Both the position numbers and the translations under genes were made by a program. 64,000 bases of DNA from an uncultured Syntrophobacterales bacterium (lineage in GTDB: Bacteria; Desulfobacterota; Syntrophia; Syntrophales; UBA5619), in contig CAIYSL010000139.1 of assembly GCA_903928915.1 (NCBI GenBank), forward strand, positions 23,114-87,113, read 5' to 3'. This document shows positions 40,407-49,075 of the stretch, one piece after another (positions within the stretch are counted from its first letter, which is position 1; the number at the start of each line of letters is the position of its first letter). The notes below the pieces were generated by a model. It was given only the letters and a program-made list of their open reading frames with translations. It searched no databases and was not told the origin of the DNA.

Positions 40407-41036
40407 ATGGGGGAAAGACCGATCATCATTCTGGGGCTGGGTAATATCATGATGGGCGACGAAGGCTTCGGCGTCCACTTCATCCGATGGCTTGCAGGGC
40501 GTTACCGGCCTCTCCCGGGGCTGGAGATCATAGACGGCGGCACGCTGGGCTACGTCTTGCTGGATACGATCTGCCGCGCCAGGCACGTGATCGTCATCGA
40601 TTGTATTCGCCTGGTCGACACGCCGGGCTCTCTGTACCGTTTCGATCGAAAGGCGATGGAGGCCCACCTCCCCCCGCCGAGGTCGGCACATGAAGTGAAG
40701 TTTTCCGATGTCCTGTGCAAGGCAGAGATGATGGGAGAATGCCCGGGGATGACCTTTCTGTGCGTGGTACCGGAGCGAATCGTCGATATGGACCTGAAGA
40801 TGACTCCTGCGGTGCAGGGAAGATTCCTGCGGATGGAAGAGATCCTCATGGCAGAACTGGCTACCCATTTCCTGTTTCCTGAGAGGATCGAACCAAATGC
40901 CCGGCCTCGTGCGCGCGGTCCGCAGGGGGATCCGTCGTTGGAAGCAACTGTAGAGGATCTGACAGAAGAATTGCCAGAGGGGCTGCCGGAAATTGACATC
41001 TGCCCGTTCCTCCATTACACTATTCCCCGTGGGTGA
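40407..41036 (+). CDS. Hydrogenase maturation protease (HyaD/HybD-like)
   Basis: 209 residues from ATG 40407 (AGGAGACGCG upstream). PIIILGLGNIMMGDEGFGVHFI has the first Ni-binding Glu, VIVIDCIRL the Asp, and the SAHEVKFSDVL stretch the His of the M52 endopeptidase. It cuts the C-terminal peptide from the large subunit once Ni is inserted. A 45-residue Pro/Glu-rich tail (ARPRARGPQGDPSLEA...) is longer than usual. GFGVHF..EVKFSDVL mean HybD/HyaD type. Confidence 0.92.
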   Translation: MGERPIIILGLGNIMMGDEGFGVHFIRWLAGRYRPLPGLEIIDGGTLGYVLLDTICRARHVIVIDCIRLVDTPGSLYRFDRKAMEAHLPPPRSAHEVKFSDVLCKAEMMGECPGMTFLCVVPERIVDMDLKMTPAVQGRFLRMEEILMAELATHFLFPERIEPNARPRARGPQGDPSLEATVEDLTEELPEGLPEIDICPFLHYTIPRG

Positions 41037-41049
41037 CGAGGGAGGATTC

Positions 41050-41280
41050 ATGTGCATTGCTTTTCCGGGGGAAATTCTATCCATCGAGGACGGGCGCTTT
41101 GCCGTTGTCGACATCGGCGGCGTGCAGCGGGAGGTCTGCCTCGACCTGCTGGCGGATCCCGTGAGTCCGGGCGACTATGTCATCTCCCATGCGGGCTATG
41201 CGATCCAGGTGGTCGACGAGGCGGCGGCGCAAGAGAGCCTGGCCCTGCTTCAGGAGATCCTGGAACATGAAGCACCTTGA
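41050..41280 (+). CDS. hypC: Hydrogenase assembly chaperone HypC
   Basis: 76 residues starting MCIAFPGEILSIE; Cys2 binds the Fe(CN)2CO intermediate. GVQREVCLDLLADPVSPGDYVISHAGYAIQVVDEAAA completes the fold. GGAGG precedes ATG 41050. It overlaps hypD by 14 bases. Confidence 0.95.
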   Translation: MCIAFPGEILSIEDGRFAVVDIGGVQREVCLDLLADPVSPGDYVISHAGYAIQVVDEAAAQESLALLQEILEHEAP

Positions 41281-42355
41281 GGAATACCGGGACCCCGAGC
41301 TCGCCGGGCGGCTGCTGAAGCGGATCGCAGCGACCGCGGCCCTGATCGACAGGCCCGTTACGATCATGGAGGTCTGCGGCAGCCATACCCAGGCGATCGG
41401 ACGCTCCGGGATCCGGAAGCTCCTGCCCCCGGCCATCCGGCTGATCTCGGGCCCCGGCTGTCCGGTCTGCGTCACCGCCGCGGCCGACGTGGACCGGGCC
41501 CTCTGGCTCGCCGGCCGCCAGGGGGCGGTCTTCGCCACCTTCGGCGACATGCTCAGGGTCCCCGGGACGGGCGGGGAGAATCTCCAGCGGCTGCGGGCCG
41601 CCGGCGCCGACGTCCGGGTCGTGGCGTCGGCCCTGGACTGCGTCGCCCTGGCCGAGGCGGAGCAGGGGCGGGAAGTGGTGTTCATGGGGATCGGGTTCGA
41701 GACCACGGCCCCCACGGTAGCCGCGGCCCTCCGGAGGGCCCGCGAGCGGAAGATCGCCAACCTCTCGCTCTTTTCCGTCCACAAGGTCGTGCCGCCTGCC
41801 CTGAGACTCCTGATCGATGACCCGGGAGTGAGCATCGACGGGTTTCTCTGCCCCGGACATGTGAGCATCATGCTCGGGTCAGCGGCCTACGGGTTCCTCC
41901 CCGCGGCCGGGAAGGCGGCGGTGATCACCGGGTTCGAACCGGTCGATGTGCTCGAAGGGGTCCTGCTGCTGCTGGAGCAGCTCGCCGAGGGCCGGCCGGC
42001 GGTCGAAATCCAGTACCGCCGGGCGGTCCGGCCCGAGGGGAACCCCCGGGCGATGGCCGTGATGGGGGAGGTGTTCGCGGCCGGGGATGCCCAGTGGCGC
42101 GGGCTCGGGCCGATTCCGGCCAGCGGCCTGTTCCTCCGCCGGGAGTACGAGGCCTTCGATGCGGCAAAGCGGTTTGCGATCCCGGAGTTCGCCGGCCAGG
42201 AGAACCCCGGGTGCTCCTGCGGCGTAGTCCTCCGGGGGCTGATCGACCCCGCGGAGTGCCCGCTCTTCAGGCGGGTCTGCACGCCGGCGAACCCCATTGG
42301 CCCCTGCATGGTCTCCTCGGAGGGCTCCTGCGCGGCCCGCTACCGGTACGGGTAG
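41267..42355 (+). CDS. hypD: Hydrogenase maturation factor HypD
   Basis: 362 residues from ATG 41267. IMEVCGSHTQAIGRSGIRKLLPPAIRLISGPGCPVCVT holds the conserved Cys residues; EVVFMGIGFETTAPTVAA, LCPGHVSIMLGSAAYGFL and ENPGCSCG..CPLFRRVCTPANPIGPCMVSSEGSCAARYRY carry the remaining Cys and the 4Fe-4S ligands. With HypC it is the scaffold that assembles Fe(CN)2CO. Translation is coupled to hypC. Confidence 0.96.
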   Translation: MKHLEEYRDPELAGRLLKRIAATAALIDRPVTIMEVCGSHTQAIGRSGIRKLLPPAIRLISGPGCPVCVTAAADVDRALWLAGRQGAVFATFGDMLRVPGTGGENLQRLRAAGADVRVVASALDCVALAEAEQGREVVFMGIGFETTAPTVAAALRRARERKIANLSLFSVHKVVPPALRLLIDDPGVSIDGFLCPGHVSIMLGSAAYGFLPAAGKAAVITGFEPVDVLEGVLLLLEQLAEGRPAVEIQYRRAVRPEGNPRAMAVMGEVFAAGDAQWRGLGPIPASGLFLRREYEAFDAAKRFAIPEFAGQENPGCSCGVVLRGLIDPAECPLFRRVCTPANPIGPCMVSSEGSCAARYRYG

Positions 42356-42508
42356 CGGGGGATGGGGATCCGGCTGATCCCCTGCCCGGGATCACCCCCA
42401 CCCCGCCCTCCCCCGTCGAGGGAGAGGGAGACCGGGGGCATTTTTCATAGAGGAACGAAGATCCTCCGCTACGCACGGCGGAGGGTTTCCCTAAGGAGGT
42501 AACGGAAG
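42356..42508 (+). other. hypD-hypB gap with inverted repeats
   Basis: 153 bases. The first half (42395-42440) is a CCCTCCCCC..GAGGGAGAGGG-type tract, common as an interspersed intergenic repeat in GC-rich proteobacteria. The second contains the hairpin CCTCCGC..GCGGAGG (about 42463-42484) just before the hypB ribosome site TAAGGAGGT. No gene seen. Confidence 0.4.
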
Positions 42509-43177
42509 ATGAAGATTCAGGTGGTCACCGACATCCTCGCCGCCAACGACCGGATCGCCGAGGAGAACCGGAGGCTGTTCGCCGCGAAGAGGGTCTATGT
42601 CATCAATCTGATGAGCTCCCCCGGGGCGGGCAAGACCAGCCTCGTGGAAAAGACGATCCTGGCCCTGCGCGACCGGTTCCGGATCGGGGTCGTCGAAGGG
42701 GACATCCAGAGCACCGCCGACGCCGAACGGGTGGCGGCGCTCGACACCCCGGTCGTCCAGATCAACACCGGCGGCGGCTGCCACCTCGACGCGAACATGG
42801 TCCGCGAGGCGCTTCCGGGACTCGACCTGGATAGCCTCAACCTCCTGATCGTGGAGAACGTGGGGAACCTCGTCTGCCCCGCCGAGTTCCAGGTGGGCGA
42901 GGACGCCAAGGTGATGATCCTGAGCACCCCCGAGGGGGCGGACAAGCCGCTCAAATACCCGCTGATCTTCACCGAGTCGCAGGTGATGCTCCTGAACAAG
43001 ATCGACCTCCTCCCCCATCTCGATTTCGACCTGGAGAAGGCCCGCCGAGCCAGCCTGGCGCTCAACCCGTCCCTGGAGATCTTCGCGGTCTCCTGCCGGA
43101 CCGGGGAGGGGCTCTCCGCCTGGTTCGACTGGCTGGCCGGCCGGGTCTCCGCTGTCCGGGAGGGGAAGGGGCGGTAG
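42509..43177 (+). CDS. hypB: Hydrogenase nickel-incorporation GTPase HypB
   Basis: 222 residues. P-loop NLMSSPGAGKTSLVEKT (G1), EGDIQSTADAERV (switch), NTGGGCHLDANMV and ENVGNLVCPAEF (metal-binding Cys/His), LNKIDLLPH (NKxD). It lacks the N-terminal His-rich nickel-storage stretch of other HypB proteins, so it acts as a plain GTPase in Ni delivery with HypA. TAAGGAGGT ribosome site. Confidence 0.95.
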   Translation: MKIQVVTDILAANDRIAEENRRLFAAKRVYVINLMSSPGAGKTSLVEKTILALRDRFRIGVVEGDIQSTADAERVAALDTPVVQINTGGGCHLDANMVREALPGLDLDSLNLLIVENVGNLVCPAEFQVGEDAKVMILSTPEGADKPLKYPLIFTESQVMLLNKIDLLPHLDFDLEKARRASLALNPSLEIFAVSCRTGEGLSAWFDWLAGRVSAVREGKGR

Positions 43178-43301
43178 CTGTATTGTTCGGTCGACAGGGG
43201 ATAGCACCTTCGCTCGCCAGGTGAAATCAGCAAGGCTGATTTCACAAAGGCTCGCTCCGGCCCCATCCCCATCCGACGGTGGCATAGTCTTGCGAAAGGG
43301 A

Positions 43302-45704
43302 ATGAATCCGGTTGGCATGAGGGTCAGGGCGCGGTTCTTTTTCGAGGGGATGGTCCAGGGGGTCGGGTTCCGGCCGTTCCTGTGGCGGCAGGCGAATGCC
43401 CGGGGGCTGGCCGGGTTCGTCCGGAACCGGCCCGACGGAGTCGTGGCCGAGGTGGAGGGAGAGGCCGCCGCTGTGGAGGCCTTCCTCGCCGCGGTCCGGG
43501 AACGGCTCCCGCCGCTGGCCGAGATCACCCGGATCACCCGCACCGAACTCCCCCCGGCGGGGGACGGGACAGGGGGCTTCCTGATCGCTGCCAGCGACGC
43601 CGCGGGGCCGGGCGACGTGCTGATCAGCCCCGACATCGCCACCTGCGACGCCTGCCTCGCGGAACTGTTCGACCCCGGCTGCCGCCGGTTCCGGTACCCC
43701 TTCATCAACTGCACCGACTGCGGCCCGCGGCTGACGATCATCAGCGGCGTCCCCTACGACCGGGCGAACACCGCGATGGCCTGCTTCCCCCTCTGCCCCG
43801 CCTGCCGCAAGGAATACGAAGACCCTGCCGACCGCCGGTTCCACGCCGAGCCGAACGCCTGCGCTGTCTGCGGGCCGCGCCTGGAGCTGCTGGACGCGGA
43901 GGGCCGGCCGCTCGCAGCGGCCGATCCTGCCGGGCGGACCCGCAGCCTGCTCGCCGACGGCGCCGTGGTGGCGGTCAAGGGGCTCGGGGGGTTTCACCTG
44001 GCCGTGGACGGCCAAAACGAAGCGGCCGTGCGGCGGCTGCGGCTGCGCAAGTGCCGCGACGAGAAGCCGCTGGCCCTGATGGTGCGCGACGTGGAGGCGG
44101 CCCGGGGCCTGGCCGTGATCGGGGCGGCCGAGGCGGCGCTCCTCGCCTCGCCCGAGCGGCCGATCTGCCTGCTCGAACGCCTCCCCGCCGCGGCAGTCGC
44201 CCCGTCGGTGGCCCCGGGGATTGCGACCCTGGGGATCATGCTCCCGGCCGCCCCGCTCCAGCACCTGCTCCTTGCCGGGGCAGGGCCCTCGGTCTTGGTG
44301 ATGACGAGTGCCAATCGGACCGACGAGCCGATCTGCATCGCGAACCGCGAGGCCCTGCGGAGGCTCAAGGGGATCGCCGACGCCTTTCTCGTCCATAACC
44401 GGGACATCCGTGTGCGCTGCGACGACTCGGTGGTCGCGGCCGCCGGGGGGGGCGCCTTTCCGCTGCGCCGCTCCCGGGGGTTCGCCCCGCGGCCCGTCGT
44501 CCTCCGCAGGGAGTACCCCGCGGTCCTGGCCCTGGGGCCGCAGATCAAGTCCACGATCTGCGTCCTGAAGCGGGGCTCCGCCTTTCTGAGTCCCCACATC
44601 GGCGACCTGGAGACCCCGGAGGCGCGGGACTTCTTCCAGGAGAACGTCGCCCTGCTGGAACGACTCACCGAATGCAGCCCCCGGATCGTCGCCTGCGACC
44701 TCCACCCGGACTACTACACGACGCGGGTCGGTCGCGGGATGGCGGGCCGGGAGGTGATCGGCGTCCAGCACCACCATGCCCACGTCGTGAGCGTCCTGGC
44801 GGAGAACCGGCTCGACGGCGAGGTGGTCGGCCTGGCCATGGACGGCACCGGTTACGGCAGCGACGGGCAGTCCTGGGGGGGCGAGTTCCTCCGGGCGGAC
44901 GAGCGCTCCTTCTCCCGGCTGGGCCACTTCAAGTACATCCTCCTGCCCGGAGGGGAGCGGTCGGTCCGCGAGCCCTGGCGGATGGCGGCCTCGCTCCTGC
45001 GCGACGCCTTCGGACAGGGCTGGCAGGAGTGGGCGCACCGGCTGCGGCTCCTGCCGCCTGCGGGGGACCGCCCTGCCGGTCAGGAGGGGGGGGGCGGGGA
45101 GGGGACCGCGGGCGGCGCGGCCGCGGAGGAGCTCCTCGCCGGCCTGGAGCGGGTGATGGCGGGACGCATCCGCAGCCTCTGGACCTCCAGCCTCGGCCGG
45201 CTGTTCGACGGCGTCGCCGCCCTCTGCGGCCTGCGCCGCAGGGTGAGCTTCGAGGGGCAGGCCGCGATGGAGCTGGAGGCGCTGGCAAGGGGGGACACGG
45301 ACCTGCGCTTCCCCTGGACCATCCGGGCGGAAGGGGCGGAGGACCCCCTCTGCGGGGCCTCCGGGCAGGGGGTGCGGATCCTGGACATCGCCCCCGGCAT
45401 CCGGGCGATGGCGGAGGCGCTCAGCGGGGGACGTTCCCCCCGGGAGGTCGCCGTCGCCTTCCACCGCCTCGTTGCCGAGGCCCTGGCAGCGCTGGCGGTG
45501 ATCCTCAAGGAGGAGACGGGGATCAACCGGCTGGCCCTGAGCGGGGGGTGCTTCCAGAACCGCCTCCTGCTCGGGGGCTGCCGGGAGGCGCTCCTGCGGG
45601 CCGGGTTCGAGATATACTGCCATCGGCTCGTCCCCCCGAACGACGGCTGCATCTCCCTGGGCCAGGCGGTCGCGGCCGCGGCGCGGGTCGAGGGAACTAA
45701 GTGA
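43302..45704 (+). CDS. hypF: Carbamoyltransferase HypF
   Basis: About 800 residues from ATG 43302 (ATG 43317 is the alternative; neither ribosome site is strong). Acylphosphatase EGMVQGVGFRPFLWRQAN; two zinc fingers (CDACLAEL..CTDCGPRL; CPLCPACRKEY..CAVCGPRLEL written as CFPLCPACRK..NACAVCGPR); YrdC domain (VAVKGLGGFHLAVD..KPLALMVRD); Kae1-like domain with VQHHHAHVVSVLAEN and VGLAMDGTGYGSDGQ. It makes carbamoyl-adenylate from carbamoyl phosphate for the cyanide ligands and passes the group to HypE. Confidence 0.95.
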   Translation: MNPVGMRVRARFFFEGMVQGVGFRPFLWRQANARGLAGFVRNRPDGVVAEVEGEAAAVEAFLAAVRERLPPLAEITRITRTELPPAGDGTGGFLIAASDAAGPGDVLISPDIATCDACLAELFDPGCRRFRYPFINCTDCGPRLTIISGVPYDRANTAMACFPLCPACRKEYEDPADRRFHAEPNACAVCGPRLELLDAEGRPLAAADPAGRTRSLLADGAVVAVKGLGGFHLAVDGQNEAAVRRLRLRKCRDEKPLALMVRDVEAARGLAVIGAAEAALLASPERPICLLERLPAAAVAPSVAPGIATLGIMLPAAPLQHLLLAGAGPSVLVMTSANRTDEPICIANREALRRLKGIADAFLVHNRDIRVRCDDSVVAAAGGGAFPLRRSRGFAPRPVVLRREYPAVLALGPQIKSTICVLKRGSAFLSPHIGDLETPEARDFFQENVALLERLTECSPRIVACDLHPDYYTTRVGRGMAGREVIGVQHHHAHVVSVLAENRLDGEVVGLAMDGTGYGSDGQSWGGEFLRADERSFSRLGHFKYILLPGGERSVREPWRMAASLLRDAFGQGWQEWAHRLRLLPPAGDRPAGQEGGGGEGTAGGAAAEELLAGLERVMAGRIRSLWTSSLGRLFDGVAALCGLRRRVSFEGQAAMELEALARGDTDLRFPWTIRAEGAEDPLCGASGQGVRILDIAPGIRAMAEALSGGRSPREVAVAFHRLVAEALAALAVILKEETGINRLALSGGCFQNRLLLGGCREALLRAGFEIYCHRLVPPNDGCISLGQAVAAAARVEGTK

Positions 45705-45714
45705 CGAGGTGACC

Positions 45715-46725
45715 ATGCGCTACGACAGGATCCTTCTGGAACACGGAAGCGGCGGGCAGCTTTCCAACGACCTGATCGCCGGCACCTTTCTTCCCCTCCT
45801 GCGCAATCCGCTCCTGGAACGGCTCGAGGACGGGGCCGTCTTCGCGGCGGGCGGGGCGAGGCTCTGCTTCACCACCGACTCCTTCGTGGTCCACCCCCGG
45901 TTCTTTCCGGGAGGCGACATCGGGTCGCTCGCCGTCCACGGCACGATCAACGACCTGGCGATGTGCGGGGCAAGTCCGCTCGCCCTGAGCGCGGCCTTCA
46001 TCCTGGAGGAGGGGTTCAGCCTGGAGGAGCTCGAACGGATCGTCCGGTCGATGGCCGCGGCGGCAGAAAAGGCGGGCGTCAGCGTCGTCACCGGGGACAC
46101 GAAGGTGGTCCCGCGGGGCGCCGCAGACGGGCTGTTCATCACCACCGCGGGGATCGGGATCGTCCGGTACCCGGGTCCGCTTTCGGTCGCAAGCATCCGG
46201 CCGGGCGACGCGGTGATCGTCAGCGGCCCGATCGGCGACCACGGCGCGGCCATCCTGAGCTCGCGGGAGGACCTCGGGTTCGTCTCGCGGATCGAATCGG
46301 ACTCGGCGGCGCTCAACGGCCTGGTGGAAACGGTCCTGGCGGCGAGCCCGGCAGTGCACTGCATGCGTGACGCAACTCGGGGCGGCCTGGGGGCGATCCT
46401 TGCCGAGATCGCCGGCCAGGCGGGGCACAGGATCGCCATCCGCGAGCGGCTGATCCCGGTCCGCGAGGAGGTCCGGGGGATCTGCGAGATCCTCGGGTTC
46501 GACCCCCTGTTTTTGGCCAACGAGGGGCGGATGGCGCTGTTCTGCGCGGGGGATGCAGCCGATGCGGTCCTGGGGGCGATGCAGGGCCATGAACTGGGCC
46601 GCGGGGCGGCCCTGATCGGCGAGGTCACCGCGGACCGGCAGGGGCGGCTCGTGATGGAGACGCTGCTCGGCGGTTCCCGGCAGATCGACCTGCCGACCGG
46701 AGAACTGGTGCCGCGGATCTGCTGA
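45715..46725 (+). CDS. hypE: Hydrogenase expression/formation protein HypE
   Basis: 336 residues from ATG 45715 (GAGGTGACC). An AIRS/PurM-like ATPase: LLEHGSGGQLSNDLI, CFTTDSFVVHPRFFPGGDIGSLAVHGTINDLAMCGASPLALSAAFILEEG, VVTGDTKVVPRG, DATRGGLGAIL, and the required C-terminal LVPRIC whose Cys is carbamoylated and dehydrated to thiocyanate. It ends the hypC-D-B-F-E run. Similar in fold to SelD, but the PRIC end and DxT pattern place it as HypE. Confidence 0.96.
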   Translation: MRYDRILLEHGSGGQLSNDLIAGTFLPLLRNPLLERLEDGAVFAAGGARLCFTTDSFVVHPRFFPGGDIGSLAVHGTINDLAMCGASPLALSAAFILEEGFSLEELERIVRSMAAAAEKAGVSVVTGDTKVVPRGAADGLFITTAGIGIVRYPGPLSVASIRPGDAVIVSGPIGDHGAAILSSREDLGFVSRIESDSAALNGLVETVLAASPAVHCMRDATRGGLGAILAEIAGQAGHRIAIRERLIPVREEVRGICEILGFDPLFLANEGRMALFCAGDAADAVLGAMQGHELGRGAALIGEVTADRQGRLVMETLLGGSRQIDLPTGELVPRIC

Positions 46726-46751
46726 GGGGGCCGGTACGCCCCTGCGGCGCC

Positions 46752-48014
46752 TCAGTCTTCGGCGCGGCCCGTCTGGATCAGGTTCGTCAGGTTGGAGACG
46801 GCGCGATTGATGCTCGTCACCCCGGCGCTCTGTTCTTCCGATGCCTGCGATATCTCCCGGATCAGCGTCCCGGTCTGCCCGACCCGGTCGGCGACCTGCT
46901 GGAAATCCCGGTTGGTCTCTTCGACGGTCGTCTTGCCCTGGTCGACCATGGTCATGATCCGTTCGATCATGGCGGCGGTGTTCTTCGCCGAGTCGGCCGA
47001 GCGCACGGCGAGGTTCCGCACCTCCTGCGCCACCACGGCGAACCCTGCGCCGGCCTCGCCGGCCCGCGCCGCCTCGACGGAGGCGTTGAGGGCCAGGAGG
47101 TTGGTCTGGAAGGCGATTCCGTCGATCGTCTTGATCACGTCGGACATCTTCCTGCTCCCCTCGGCGATCTCCTGCATGGCGCCCGTCAGGTGGGCCATCG
47201 AGCCGTTCGCCCGGCTGACCACCTCCTCGGACTGCCGCATCAGGCTGTCGGCGGACCGGGCGGAACCGGCGTTCTTTTCCGCCATGGCGGCGATCTGGGT
47301 GGCCGTGGCGGAGAGGCTGTCCGTATGGGTCTCCACTTCGGCGAGGGTCTTCCGGGTAGTGTCGGCCATGGCCTCGATATGCTCCTTGTCGCGTATCTGC
47401 TCCGCGGCGACCCGTTCGGCCACCTTCATCGCCTCAGCCTGCGTATCCAGGGCCGATTGGAGCCCCTTCCGGTTGAAGTACAGGGCGATCGACAGGACCA
47501 CGAGCGGCCCGAGCACGTTCGCTACCTGGGTCTGGAACAGCTGGTCCGGTGTGAGCGGGATCGTGGGCAGGGCGGTGCCCGAAGCGGCCATGACGATGAA
47601 GGCGATGAAGACCAGTACCATGGCGACTGACCAGACGATCGAGGAGGCGACCCCGAGAAACGTGAAGGCGAGCCCCGGCAGGATGATGTTCCACTGGAGC
47701 GCCGAGGAGTACAGCCCGCCCGTGTGGTAGGGCAGGTAGACGAAGTGCCAGGCCATCAAGAGGATGGCGCAGTTCACCATCAGGGAGAAGGATTCCGTGA
47801 ACTTGATGATCAGGGGGACGAGCGCCATCAGCACCATCACGCACCCCATGCTGACGGCCAGGTTGGCTGCCCCGAGCTTGTACCACTTGACCATGTTGAC
47901 TATGAAAAAGATGAGCGAGATATGGGTCAGGATGATGAACTGGCGTGCCCGCCGGAATTCATCGAGGTCTTGCCGATTCGCTTCCGGGATGTACCACAGG
48001 ATGTAACCCATCAT
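46752..48014 (-). CDS. Methyl-accepting chemotaxis protein with integral-membrane sensor
   Basis: 420 residues from ATG 48014 (AGGAGG 11 bases upstream). Five or six membrane helices ([111 protein letters not shown]) occupy residues ~30-210 with no large periplasmic domain. The cytoplasmic signalling hairpin has the tip [43 protein letters not shown], CheA/CheW-binding. It probably senses membrane energy or hydrophobic ligands. No HAMP domain. Possible sigma-28-type promoter upstream. Confidence 0.87.
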   Translation of the reverse strand: MMGYILWYIPEANRQDLDEFRRARQFIILTHISLIFFIVNMVKWYKLGAANLAVSMGCVMVLMALVPLIIKFTESFSLMVNCAILLMAWHFVYLPYHTGGLYSSALQWNIILPGLAFTFLGVASSIVWSVAMVLVFIAFIVMAASGTALPTIPLTPDQLFQTQVANVLGPLVVLSIALYFNRKGLQSALDTQAEAMKVAERVAAEQIRDKEHIEAMADTTRKTLAEVETHTDSLSATATQIAAMAEKNAGSARSADSLMRQSEEVVSRANGSMAHLTGAMQEIAEGSRKMSDVIKTIDGIAFQTNLLALNASVEAARAGEAGAGFAVVAQEVRNLAVRSADSAKNTAAMIERIMTMVDQGKTTVEETNRDFQQVADRVGQTGTLIREISQASEEQSAGVTSINRAVSNLTNLIQTGRAED

Positions 48015-48167
48015 CAGAGAACTGTCCTCCTGTTCCGGTGAATTCGGTGGCGGGCGCATTCCCCCCGGCCTGCCCGCCGGCTGCCCAGGGGCGGCGGAAT
48101 GGCGTATCCGCGCCGGCAGCGGTACGGCGATGGCCAAGACAGGCGCAATCCCCCACAACCATGGGTA

Positions 48168-48195
48168 TCATCGGTCATTGGAGCGAAAAACTTTA
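48168..48195 (-). promoter_or_regulatory. Possible sigma-28 (flagellar) promoter of the chemoreceptor gene
   Basis: On the minus strand TAAAGTTT (48188-48195) followed after 12 bases by ACCGATGA (48168-48175), against the sigma-28 consensus TAAAGTTT-N11-GCCGATAA. The -35 is exact; the -10 matches 6 of 8 and spacing is one base long. Confidence 0.4.
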
Positions 48196-48376
48196 ATAAC
48201 GATGCTATCGGGGGGAAGAGGGGCGTGAGCCACCGGAACCGGCGGTGCCGAGGGGAGCCGCGGTCCCGCCGCGGCGTATCGGCCGCGCCGGCGGGTGGAG
48301 AGGGCCGCCGGCCGGACGCGGTAACCCTGCGGGCGACAAACGCTCAATCGGCCGGCAGGGGTCTGCGGCCGGCGGC
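48196..48376. other. GC-rich intergenic stretch without a supported feature
   Basis: This is the rest of the 362-base gap between the chemoreceptor start (48014) and the ABC ATPase stop (48377). It has several short inverted repeats (for example GGCCGCGCCGGCGGG..CCGCCGGCC near 48281-48320) but no reading frame, T-run terminator or known motif that I can support. Confidence 0.3.
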
Positions 48377-49075
48377 TCAGGCCTGCATCTCGGTGACCCG
48401 GCCGTCGCGCATCTCGATCATCCGGTTCGCCTGCCGGGCCAGTTCCGGGTTGTGGGTCACCATCACGATGGTCAGCCCGGCGGTCTGGTTGAGTTCCTTG
48501 AGGACCTGGACGATCTCGGTCGATCGTTTCGTGTCGAGGTTGCCGGTCGGCTCGTCGGCCAGCAGCACCTCGGGCCGGTTGACCATTGCCCGGGCGATTG
48601 CCACCCGCTGCATCTCGCCGCCCGAGATCTCGCCCGGGAGGTGGTCCTTCCGGTGGTCGATCCCCAGGAGCCCCAGGAGCCGGAGGGCCTCGCTTTCCGT
48701 ACCGGGCTTCCGGTAGAAGGTGAGCGGCAGCAGGACGTTTTCCAGGACGGTCAGGGTGGGAATGAGGTAGAAGTTCTGGAAGATGTACCCGAAGGTCTCC
48801 CGCCTGATCCGCGTGAGCTCGCGCTCCGACAGGCGTTTCCCGCTGCCGAATATCTGCCTGCCGCCGAGGGCCAGCTCGCCCCGCGTCGGGTTGTCGAGGC
48901 AGCCCAGCAGGTTCGTCAGCGTGGTCTTGCCCGACCCCGAGGGGCCGATCACCGAAACGAAATCCCCCTGGGCGATCTTCAGCGAAACCTCGTTCACCGA
49001 AAGGACCTGCTCGATCCCCCGGGTGTAGATCTTCGTCAGCCCCTGCGTCTCGATGGCAACCGTTTTCCCGTTCAT
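48377..49075 (-). CDS. MacB/LolD-type ABC transporter ATPase
   Basis: 232 residues. Walker A IGPSGSGKTTL (~47), Q-loop FQNFYLIPTLTVLENVLLP, signature ISGGEMQRVAIARAMV, Walker B VLLADEPTGNLD, H-loop VTHNPE. The short LolD/MacB form partners an FtsX-type permease. Its ATG overlaps the permease stop by four bases (49072-49075). It powers the envelope cluster of the four upstream genes. Confidence 0.9.
   Translation of the reverse strand: MNGKTVAIETQGLTKIYTRGIEQVLSVNEVSLKIAQGDFVSVIGPSGSGKTTLTNLLGCLDNPTRGELALGGRQIFGSGKRLSERELTRIRRETFGYIFQNFYLIPTLTVLENVLLPLTFYRKPGTESEALRLLGLLGIDHRKDHLPGEISGGEMQRVAIARAMVNRPEVLLADEPTGNLDTKRSTEIVQVLKELNQTAGLTIVMVTHNPELARQANRMIEMRDGRVTEMQA

Noticed and set aside
43221..43301. 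Upstream extension of hypF
   Set aside because: HypF begins directly with the acylphosphatase domain; the extra ~27 residues look like translated leader.
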